Of a DNA stretch of 64,000 nucleotides, positions 57,600-64,000 are shown piece by piece. Position 1 is the first letter of the stretch. Every line of letters begins with the position of its first letter. Origin of the DNA: Microbispora sp. H13382 (GTDB lineage: Bacteria > Actinomycetota > Actinomycetes > Streptosporangiales > Streptosporangiaceae). The position numbers and the translations under genes are program-made. Under the pieces are notes generated by a model. It did no database searches and had not been told where the DNA came from. It saw only the letters and a program-made list of their open reading frames with translations. The stretch is from positions 62,001-126,000 of the forward strand of contig NZ_JABBXA010000006.1 in NCBI RefSeq assembly GCF_014161445.1, in the 5' to 3' direction.

Positions 57600-59609
57600 G
57601 TGCGCAACGCCGGAGCGTCCGTCGACCCGCCTGCGGATCCGTCCGGGGCGTCCGTCGACCCGCCTGCGGATCCGCCCGGGGCGGCGTCCGCTCCTCCGCG
57701 TAAACATCCGGTGCGCCGCGTCGCCTCGCTGCCCCGCGGGGTCTCGGCCCTTCCCCGGGGTGTGTCGGCCGACATCTTCGCGGAACCCTCCGCTCCCGCC
57801 GTCCCGGCCGCGGCCAAGCCGTCCGGCGTCGGGAGCATCCCGCCGCCGGCTCCGCCGGTCGAGCCGTGGCGGGTGCCGGAGCGCCCGGTGCGCGAGGACC
57901 CCGTCGTCGTCCCGCCGCAGGACCTCGGCGACCTGCTCGACCCCGTTCCCCGGAGTCGTACGCTCCGCCGTGCGCTGATCGGCCTGGCGGCGCTGCTCCT
58001 GGCGCTCTATCTCGTGCCGGCCGTTTCCATGGCGGGGAAGGTCCTGCCCGGCACCACGGTGCTCGGCGTCGACATCGGCGGGCAGAGCACGACCGAGGCC
58101 GTCGCCACGCTGCGCGAACGGTTGTACGCCCAGACGAGGACTCCGCTGATCGTGCGGCAGGGCAACCGGCGCCTCACCGTCGACCCGGTGCAGGCCGGTC
58201 TCACGCTCGACGCCGAGGCCACGGTCCGCGCCGCGCAGGCGGGCTTCCCCAGCCCGCCGGAGGTGTGGAGCGCGCTGACCGGCAGCCGTGAGGTACGGCC
58301 CGTCGTGTCGGTGGACCGGCGCAAACTCGACGAGACGGTGGCCAGGACCATCGTCGCGCCGCTGGAGAACCCGAGGCGTGAGGGCGACGTCTCGTTCGAC
58401 GGGGTCACCCCGGTCCCGACCTATCCGCGACCAGGCAGGGTCGTCGACGCGAAGGCGACGGCCGACCAGATCGTCAGGGGGTACCTCGCCCCGGAGGTCG
58501 TGGTCGTGGTGCCCACGATGCGGGATCTGCCGCACATCACCCGTGCCGAGGTGCGGCGCGCCCTGGGCTGGGCGGGCCGGGCGGTGGCCGCGCCCCTGAC
58601 CCTGACCAACGGGACCGCTTCCGTCAGCCTGTCGCCGGCCACACTGGCGCGGCACCTGACGTTCGCGCCCGAAGGCGTGGTCCTGCGGCCGCGGTTCGAC
58701 GCCGAGGCGGCGATCGCCGGTGTCGAGCCCGCGCTGGTCGGTCACGCGCGGGTGGCCCGCGACGCCACCTTCACGATCAAGGGCGGGCGTCCGGTCCTGG
58801 TGCCCGGCAGGCCGGGCGACCGGGTGGACACCGACCGCCTCGCCGCCGACGTGCTCACCGCCCTCGACCGCGGCAGCCGTACGGTCGCCGTGCAGGTCGT
58901 GCACGGGCCGCCGCGGGTCACCGACGACGCCGCGCGGCGGATGGGTATCCGGGAGGAGGCCGGCGGCTTCACCACCTCCTACGCCTGCTGCGCCCGGAGC
59001 GCGGGCAACATCCGCGCCGCCGCGGCGCTCCTCGACGGCCACCTGGTGGAACCGGGGGAGACGTTCTCGTTCAACGAGGTCGTCGGCCCGCGCACCGCGG
59101 CCGCGGGATTCGACGGCATCGGCCCCACGGTGATCCACGGCGGGGCCGGCACCGACGCGACAGGGATGACACAGGTCGCGACCACCATGATGAACGCGGT
59201 GGTCCGCGCCGGGCTGCGGGTCATCGAGCACACCCCGCCCGAGGTCCACGCCTCTCACCTGCCGGTCGGCACCGAGGCCGCGGTGTCCTTCCCCGGCCCC
59301 GACCTGCGCTGGAAGAACGACTCGCCGTACGGCGTGCTCGTCCAGGCGTCGGCCGACGGCACGTCGCTGACCGTGACGCTGTGGAGCACCAAGCGGTACG
59401 ACGTGGACCTGCAGGACCCGGTCGTCGCCCAGCGGGTGGCGCTGCCTCCGGTGATCCGTCAGGGACCCGGCTGCATGGCGGCGCAGGGGCAGCCCGGCTT
59501 CACCGCCATGGTGACGCGCGTGCTGCGGCAGGAGGGCGAGGTGGTCTCCCGGCAGACCTTCCGCGCCTCCTACCGCCCCCAGGCCGGGGTCGTCTGCCGC
59601 TCCGGCTGA
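57600..59609 (+). CDS. VanW-family protein with membrane anchor and peptidoglycan-binding-like domains
   Basis: 669 residues. A Pro/Ala/Ser-rich cytoplasmic region (1-118) begins with a duplicated 11-residue unit (ASVDPPADPSG). One membrane helix follows (about 120-140, LIGLAALLLALYLVPAVSMA). Outside lie two YoaR-like/putative peptidoglycan-binding domains (about 145-460) and a C-terminal VanW domain: FTTSYACCARSAGNIRAAAA, VEPGETFSFNEVVGPRTAAA and MTQVATTMMNAVVRAGLRV. The biochemical role of VanW is unknown although it was first seen in vancomycin-resistance clusters. GTG at 57600 with GGAGGAG 10 nt upstream. Its TGA abuts the TCA of the convergent gene (TGATCA). Confidence 0.88.
   Translation: MRNAGASVDPPADPSGASVDPPADPPGAASAPPRKHPVRRVASLPRGVSALPRGVSADIFAEPSAPAVPAAAKPSGVGSIPPPAPPVEPWRVPERPVREDPVVVPPQDLGDLLDPVPRSRTLRRALIGLAALLLALYLVPAVSMAGKVLPGTTVLGVDIGGQSTTEAVATLRERLYAQTRTPLIVRQGNRRLTVDPVQAGLTLDAEATVRAAQAGFPSPPEVWSALTGSREVRPVVSVDRRKLDETVARTIVAPLENPRREGDVSFDGVTPVPTYPRPGRVVDAKATADQIVRGYLAPEVVVVVPTMRDLPHITRAEVRRALGWAGRAVAAPLTLTNGTASVSLSPATLARHLTFAPEGVVLRPRFDAEAAIAGVEPALVGHARVARDATFTIKGGRPVLVPGRPGDRVDTDRLAADVLTALDRGSRTVAVQVVHGPPRVTDDAARRMGIREEAGGFTTSYACCARSAGNIRAAAALLDGHLVEPGETFSFNEVVGPRTAAAGFDGIGPTVIHGGAGTDATGMTQVATTMMNAVVRAGLRVIEHTPPEVHASHLPVGTEAAVSFPGPDLRWKNDSPYGVLVQASADGTSLTVTLWSTKRYDVDLQDPVVAQRVALPPVIRQGPGCMAAQGQPGFTAMVTRVLRQEGEVVSRQTFRASYRPQAGVVCRSG
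57615..57680 (+). repeat. 33-bp tandem duplication at the VanW-gene start
   Basis: Two adjacent 33-bp units (57615-57647 and 57648-57680) differ at one base. Each encodes ASVDPPADP(S/P)G in frame, so the duplication lengthens the N-terminal tail by 11 residues without disturbing the gene. Confidence 0.9.
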
Positions 59610-60764
59610 TCAGGACGAGGTCCGCACCACCAGGATCCGGTCGTCGCCGTCCTTCGGAGAGCCCCGCCCGTCCCGGTTGCTGGTGCTCACCCACAGCGTG
59701 CCGTCGGGAGCGGCGGCCACCGCGCGCAGCCTGCCGTACTCGCCGGAGTACAGCGCGGCGGGCCGGCCGGCGCGGCCGGAGGCGTCCACCGGGACCCGCC
59801 ACAGCCGCTCGCCGCGCAGCGCGGCGGCCCACAGCGCCCCCCGGGCGTACGCGAGGCCGGACGGCGACGCCTCGGAGGTCGGCCAGGTGAGCAGCGGATC
59901 GGTGTACTCGGACCGGCCGCCCACCCCCTCGACCTCCGGCCACCCGTAGTTGTGGCCCTTCTCGATGAGGTTGATCTCGTCGTAGGTGTTCTGGCCGAAC
60001 TCGGTGGCGTACATGTGCCCCCGGTCGTCCCAGGCGAGGCCCTGCACGTTGCGGTGACCGTAGGACCACACCAGCGTGCCGAAGGGGTTGCCCGGGGCGG
60101 GGCCGCCGTCCGTCGTCATCCGCAGGATCTTGCCGCCCAGTGAGTTCCTGTCCTGGGCCATGCCGCGTTCGCCGGTCTCCCCGGTCGAGGCGTACAGGTA
60201 GCCGTCGGGGCCGAAGGCGAGGCGGCCCCCGTTGTGGATGCCTCCCTTGGGGATCCCGCTGACGATCACCTTCCGGTCCGAGAGCCGCCCGTCGTAGCGG
60301 TAGCGGACGATCCGGTTGTCGTCCCCCGCCGTGAAGTAGACGAAGACGAAGCGGTCGGTGGCGTAACGGGGTGAGACGGCCACGCCCAGCAGGCCGCCCT
60401 CGCCGCTCGCCGACACCCCCTCGATCACGCCGGCCTCGCGGACCTCGCCGCGCGGTGTGACCCGCAGCAACCGCGCCGAATCACGCTCGGTCACCAGCGC
60501 GTCGCCGCCGGGCAGGAACGCGATCGCCCAGGGCACCGCCAGTCCGGTGACCAGCGTGCGCGGCCGGGCCGGGGTGACGTCCATCTCACCGCCATCCGTG
60601 GCGCCGCTCGTGGCGCCGCTCGTGGCGGGGAGCGGCGGGGGAGTCCTGCCCCCGCCCGCACCGCCCGCACCGCCCGGCGCGCACGCCGTGGCCGCCGTCA
60701 TAAGCGCCGCCGACGAAAGGGCCGCCGCCAGGAGCGTGCTGCCCGTGCCATGCCTGTCCGCCAT
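59610..60764 (-). CDS. PQQ-dependent sugar dehydrogenase-type lipoprotein
   Basis: 384 residues. A signal sequence ends in a probable lipobox (LMTAATACAPGG), followed by a Gly/Pro/Thr linker. The rest is a six-bladed GDH-B/Hedgehog-interacting-like propeller: LVTGLAVPWAIAFLPGGDAL, GEGGLLGVAVSPRYATDRFV, GIHNGGRLAFGPDGYLYAST, VWSYGHRNVQGLAWDDRGH and FGQNTYDEINLIEKGHNYGW. These match soluble aldose sugar dehydrogenases (YliI type) that oxidise sugars with PQQ. Whether this host makes PQQ is unknown. ATG at 60764 has GAGGAGG 9 nt upstream. An earlier ATG at 60782 would precede an Arg-rich start and is less likely. Confidence 0.9.
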   Translation of the reverse strand: MADRHGTGSTLLAAALSSAALMTAATACAPGGAGGAGGGRTPPPLPATSGATSGATDGGEMDVTPARPRTLVTGLAVPWAIAFLPGGDALVTERDSARLLRVTPRGEVREAGVIEGVSASGEGGLLGVAVSPRYATDRFVFVYFTAGDDNRIVRYRYDGRLSDRKVIVSGIPKGGIHNGGRLAFGPDGYLYASTGETGERGMAQDRNSLGGKILRMTTDGGPAPGNPFGTLVWSYGHRNVQGLAWDDRGHMYATEFGQNTYDEINLIEKGHNYGWPEVEGVGGRSEYTDPLLTWPTSEASPSGLAYARGALWAAALRGERLWRVPVDASGRAGRPAALYSGEYGRLRAVAAAPDGTLWVSTSNRDGRGSPKDGDDRILVVRTSS

Positions 60765-60816
60765 CCCCGATGACCTCCTCACGTACCCATACTCGCGGGC
60801 GGGGGCGCAGGTTCCC

Positions 60817-60822
60817 TAGGTT
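60817..60822 (+). promoter_or_regulatory. -10 box of the 2-hydroxyacid dehydrogenase gene
   Basis: TAGGTT ends exactly 7 nt before the GTG at 60830. There is no ribosome-binding site between them, so a leaderless transcript is predicted. The divergent lipoprotein gene starts 65 bp away. Confidence 0.55.
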
Positions 60823-60829
60823 GTTCCTC

Positions 60830-61750
60830 GTGAAGATCTGGGTCGCCTCACAGGACATCGCCGACGCCCTCTCCGAGCTCCCCGAAGGGCTCCCTGCCCT
60901 CGACTGCGCGGTGTACGACGGAAGGACGCCGCCGCCCGGCCCGCCGGAGGAGGTGGAGATCTGGGTGCCTCCGCTGGTCCCGGTGCCGGACACCCCCGCC
61001 CTGCTGGGCCGCATGACCAACCTCCGCCTGCTGCAGACCGTGACGGCGGGGGTTGAGCCCTACCTGCCGCACGTGCCGCCGAAGGCGGTCCTGTGCAACG
61101 CCCGCGGCGTCCACGACGCGGGCACGGCCGAGTGGGCCGTGGGCGCGATGGTCGCGGTGCTGCGGGAGTTCCCGGGCTTCGCGGCCGCGCAGGCCAGGCG
61201 CGAGTGGGCCTACCACCACACCGGTGTCCTCGCCGACTCCACCGTGCTGATCGTCGGCTACGGCTCGATCGGCGAGGCGCTCGAACGGCGTCTGGCCGGG
61301 TTCGAGGTGGAGATCGTGCGGGTGGCGCGCACGGCCCGGGACGGCGTCCACAGCGAGGACGAGTTGCCGGCGCTGCTGCCCGCCGCCGACGTGGTCGTGC
61401 TGCTGGTGCCCGCCACGGCCGGGACGGCCGGGCTGGTCGACGCCCGGTTCCTCGCCCGGATGAAGGACGGCGCGCTGCTGGTGAACGCCGCCCGCGGATC
61501 GGTCGTGGACACCGACGCGCTGCTGGCCGAGCTGCGGTCGGGCAGGCTGCTGGCGGCGCTCGACGTCGCCCCCGTCGAACCGCTGCCGTCCGATCACCCG
61601 CTCTGGACCGCTCCGGGGGTCTTCATCACCCCGCACGTCGCCGGCAGCACGCCCGCGTCCGTACGGCGTATGCGGAGACTCGTGCGGGAACAGGTCGTGC
61701 GTCATCTGACGGGCCGTCCACTCGCTAACATGATCACCGGGCATTACTGA
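60830..61750 (+). CDS. D-isomer-specific 2-hydroxyacid dehydrogenase family protein
   Basis: 306 residues. NAD(P)-dependent oxidoreductase related to phosphoglycerate and glyoxylate reductases. The dinucleotide motif is VLIVGYGSIGEALERRLAGF; the catalytic Arg lies in LVNAARGSVVDTDALLAEL, the Glu region in LAALDVAPVEPLPSDHPLW and the His in VFITPHVAGSTPASVRRM. The N-terminal substrate domain is shorter than in SerA and there is no ACT domain, so serine synthesis is unlikely. Substrate unknown. GTG at 60830 is fixed by the TAGGTT box. Confidence 0.9.
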   Translation: MKIWVASQDIADALSELPEGLPALDCAVYDGRTPPPGPPEEVEIWVPPLVPVPDTPALLGRMTNLRLLQTVTAGVEPYLPHVPPKAVLCNARGVHDAGTAEWAVGAMVAVLREFPGFAAAQARREWAYHHTGVLADSTVLIVGYGSIGEALERRLAGFEVEIVRVARTARDGVHSEDELPALLPAADVVVLLVPATAGTAGLVDARFLARMKDGALLVNAARGSVVDTDALLAELRSGRLLAALDVAPVEPLPSDHPLWTAPGVFITPHVAGSTPASVRRMRRLVREQVVRHLTGRPLANMITGHY

Positions 61751-61797
61751 CCGCTCCATTAAGGATTCCGGAACGTGGCTGCCTCGTGACCTGGGGT

Positions 61798-61822
61798 GCG
61801 TACGCTGAAGCTCAGCGTGCGC
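61798..61822 (+). terminator. Hairpin after the 2-hydroxyacid dehydrogenase gene
   Basis: GCGTACGCTGA (61798-61808) pairs with TCAGCGTGCGC (61812-61822) with one G-T type mismatch and a 3-nt loop, 48 nt after the stop. Confidence 0.6.
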
Positions 61823-61936
61823 GGCTGGTTATCAGATCGGTGACGACTCGCCCGTTGTCCCCCTCTCGATCAGCGGCTGTGCGCACACTGGCAATGTGAC
61901 AGGGAGAGTAAAGCCGAGTCGAGAACGGGAGGGGCA

Positions 61937-64000
61937 GTGACGGCACACCCCACCGGATCCGGCGACGCTGAAACGACTCCGGCCTCCGCCGAAATCCCGG
62001 AGGACACGACGGCCGGTGGTGAAGCGGCGACAGGTGTAGAGGCGACGCGCGTGAACGTCAGGCGTGACCCCCGGGTCCCAGTCACCACCGCTGCCGGGCT
62101 CGGCGCGGTGGCGGTCGTCGTGGCCCTGATCACCGGAGGCTCGGCGCCGGTCGTGACCGCGATCGCGGGGGTCGTCACCGGCCTGCTCGCGGCCACCTCG
62201 CTGATCATGGCCGCCACCCGCGTCGTCCCTGCCCACCGGCGCCAGCCCGGCGCCTGGCGCTGGATGGCCGCCGGGTCGCTGACCTGGCTCCTCGGCGTCG
62301 GCCTGCGGCCCGTGGCGGACGGCACGCCGTTCGTGCTCACGTTCGCCGACCTGCTCATGCTCGTCGGCTCCGTGCTGCTCGCGATCGGCTGTGGGCTGTC
62401 GGTGAAACCACCCGCGTTCACGCGCGGGGTGATACGCCAGGCCGCCGACGCCTACCTGGGCGCGGCGTCGGTCTTCGCCGTGGCCTGGGTCGCCGTGCTC
62501 GGCCCGGCGTTCAGGAGGGCGGAGGACACCGGCGCGTTCTTCGTCGCGCTCGCGCTGCCCGTGGTCTGCCTGCTCGCGACCTGTGCGGTGACACCGGCCG
62601 TGGTCGCGTCGCGGTCGGGCAACCGGGTGGTCGGGCTCACCGGCGTCGGGGTGCTCACCGCGATAACGGTCGCGGAGATGGCGACGGCCCTCGCCCGTCT
62701 CGGCGGCGACACCCCGCCGCTCGCGGCCGGGCTCGTCGTCCCGGCGATGCTGCTCGTCCTCGCGGTCACGCCGTGGGTGCAGGAGGTCCGGCCGGTCAGG
62801 CCGCTGCCCGCCGCGCTGACGGCCGCCACCCCGTTGGTGCTCGTCGCCGCCGCCACCGTGATCGCCACCTTGTACGTGCTGGGCAGCAGCCGCGACGCCG
62901 CCCTGGCGGTCGTGGCCGCCTCGGTCGTCCTCGTCCTGCTCGGCCGGCTGTTCGTGCTCCTCGTCGAGACCGCGGGCATGCGCCGCCTCGTCGACGTCGG
63001 CGAGCAGCAACTGCGCAGGCTCGCCGAGAACACCGGCGACGTCGTGCTCGTGTGCGACCCCGGCGGGGTCGTCCAGGAGGTCGGCCCCGGCCTCGAGACG
63101 ACGTACGGCTACCGCCCCGAGGACCTCGCCTTCCGGCCGATCTTCGACTACATCCACCCCGAGGACCTGCCGGCCGTACAGGCCCTGCTCGACCGCATGA
63201 CGGACGAGGACGACGGGCCCGAGCAGGAGGGCGGCACCCGGATCTCCTGCCGGTTCCGGGCCTCCGACGGCACCTGGCGGCCCACGGAGTCCGTCGCCGC
63301 CCGCCACGTACGCGACGACGACCTCGTCCTGGTCACGATCCGCGACATCAGCGACCAGGTGGCCCTGCGCAACCAGGTCACCCACCTGACCTTCCACGAC
63401 GGGGTCACCGGGCTGCCCAACCGGGCCTACCTCGAGGAACGCGCCCGCGACGTGCTCACCCGCCGCGGTGCCGGCGGGACCGCGGTCATCTTCCTGGACC
63501 TCGACGGCTTCACCTCCGTCAACGACTCCGTGGGCCACGCCAGCGGCGATCACCTGCTCGGCCAGGCCGCCCGCCGCCTGCGCTCGGCCGTACGGGCCGA
63601 CGACACCCTCGCCCGGTGGGGCGGGGACGAGTTCGCGGTGCTGCTGGAGGGCGGCGCGTCCGGCGGCACCGACGCGCAGACCGCCATCGACCTGGCCGAA
63701 CGGCTGGTCCGCGCGGTCTCCAACGAGCCGTTCCGGGTGGCGGACCGGGACATCGCGCTGACGGCCAGCGTCGGCGTGGCGTTCGCCGAGGAGGACCTGC
63801 CCCCCGGAGACCTGCTGCGCAACGCCGACGTGGCGATGTCGCGGGCCAAGGAGCTCGGCGGGCGCCGCGTGGAGGTGTTCGCCACCCACATGCACGCCGA
63901 CGTGCTGCGCCGCCTGGAGATCGCCTCCGACCTGCAGCGGGCGCTGCTGGAGAACCAGTTCGCGATCGAGTACCAGCCCGTGGTCGACCTGGCCACGTCG
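61937..64000 (+). CDS. Membrane PAS-GGDEF-EAL protein (cut by window edge)
   Basis: 688 residues visible and still open at the last base. The N-terminal tail (1-45) is acidic. About 8-9 membrane helices follow (about 48-350, for example VPVTTAAGLGAVAVVVALIT). A PAS domain (about 365-475: RRLAENTGDVVLVCDPGGVV, with GYRPEDLAFRPIFDYIHPED), a GGDEF domain with an intact site (ARWGGDEFAVLLEGG) and the first part of an EAL domain (ADVLRRLEIASDLQRALLEN, then FAIEYQPVVDLATS) complete the visible part. It probably makes or degrades c-di-GMP in response to a membrane or PAS-sensed signal. GTG at 61937 has GGGAGGGG upstream. Confidence 0.92.
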   Translation, partial: MTAHPTGSGDAETTPASAEIPEDTTAGGEAATGVEATRVNVRRDPRVPVTTAAGLGAVAVVVALITGGSAPVVTAIAGVVTGLLAATSLIMAATRVVPAHRRQPGAWRWMAAGSLTWLLGVGLRPVADGTPFVLTFADLLMLVGSVLLAIGCGLSVKPPAFTRGVIRQAADAYLGAASVFAVAWVAVLGPAFRRAEDTGAFFVALALPVVCLLATCAVTPAVVASRSGNRVVGLTGVGVLTAITVAEMATALARLGGDTPPLAAGLVVPAMLLVLAVTPWVQEVRPVRPLPAALTAATPLVLVAAATVIATLYVLGSSRDAALAVVAASVVLVLLGRLFVLLVETAGMRRLVDVGEQQLRRLAENTGDVVLVCDPGGVVQEVGPGLETTYGYRPEDLAFRPIFDYIHPEDLPAVQALLDRMTDEDDGPEQEGGTRISCRFRASDGTWRPTESVAARHVRDDDLVLVTIRDISDQVALRNQVTHLTFHDGVTGLPNRAYLEERARDVLTRRGAGGTAVIFLDLDGFTSVNDSVGHASGDHLLGQAARRLRSAVRADDTLARWGGDEFAVLLEGGASGGTDAQTAIDLAERLVRAVSNEPFRVADRDIALTASVGVAFAEEDLPPGDLLRNADVAMSRAKELGGRRVEVFATHMHADVLRRLEIASDLQRALLENQFAIEYQPVVDLATS

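Overview
The window is very GC-rich with GTG/ATG/TTG starts, near-exclusive G/C third positions, and many genes whose start codon lies 6-9 nt after a TANNNT box (leaderless style). Gene content points to a filamentous actinomycete, most likely of the Streptosporangiales/Streptomycetales type: the GlgE trehalose-to-glucan pathway, a CebR-type box before a GH6 cellulase, LAL/LuxR and GlxA regulators, several Ser/Thr kinases and GGDEF-EAL proteins, and the conserved chain etfBA - nifS - mnmA - MetE-like - ligA - GGDEF/EAL - gatCAB. I see no tRNA, rRNA, CRISPR array, IS element or phage gene.

Layout. 1-11 kb: alpha-glucan metabolism. glgE-treS-maltokinase-glgB run leftward as one operon (glgB is cut by the window edge); glgP, a GT4 glycosyltransferase and an enoyl-CoA hydratase run rightward. 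11-15 kb: a LAL regulator and an alpha/beta hydrolase in a two-gene operon. 14.7-19.3 kb: a coiled-coil protein, a PP-loop ATP-pyrophosphatase fused by an ATGA overlap to an M55 D-aminopeptidase, then a Tat-exported flavin amine oxidase and a YbaK-type deacylase. 19.4-26 kb: three tandem paralogous membrane Ser/Thr kinases and a secreted beta-propeller-like protein. 26-29 kb: a broken TPR gene, a saccharopine-dehydrogenase-like protein and a divergent GlxA regulator. 29-34.7 kb: etfBA, a TetR-MFS pair with its operator, a NifS cysteine desulfurase and a small protein. 34.7-38.4 kb: a tightly coupled leftward redox operon (Rieske/DUF2231 membrane protein, hemerythrin, four-helix membrane protein, cytochrome b-molybdopterin oxidoreductase fusion, zinc-ribbon protein). 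38.5-46.7 kb: a conserved hypothetical, mnmA, a divergent MBL hydrolase/MetE-like pair sharing one -10 element, a small secreted protein, ligA and a PhzF protein. 46-49.5 kb: a secreted hypothetical protein and a GH6-CBM2 cellulase. 49.7-57.3 kb: a GGDEF-EAL protein, then gatC-gatA, an inserted ATPase/DUF4276-like pair, then gatB. 57.6-64 kb: a VanW protein, a PQQ-type sugar dehydrogenase lipoprotein, a 2-hydroxyacid dehydrogenase and a PAS-GGDEF-EAL protein cut by the right edge.

The most interesting candidates for undescribed biology are (i) the ABC-type ATPase plus TOPRIM-like/DUF4276-like pair embedded between gatA and gatB, which looks like a RloAB/AbiL/PARIS-type defence module riding in a housekeeping operon; (ii) the five-gene overlapping redox operon at 34.7-38.4 kb; and (iii) the PP-loop protein with MurL-like features coupled to a D-aminopeptidase, which suggests making or breaking D-residue peptides. 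Several regulatory sites are also legible, including one symmetric -10 box that appears to drive two leaderless genes in opposite directions.
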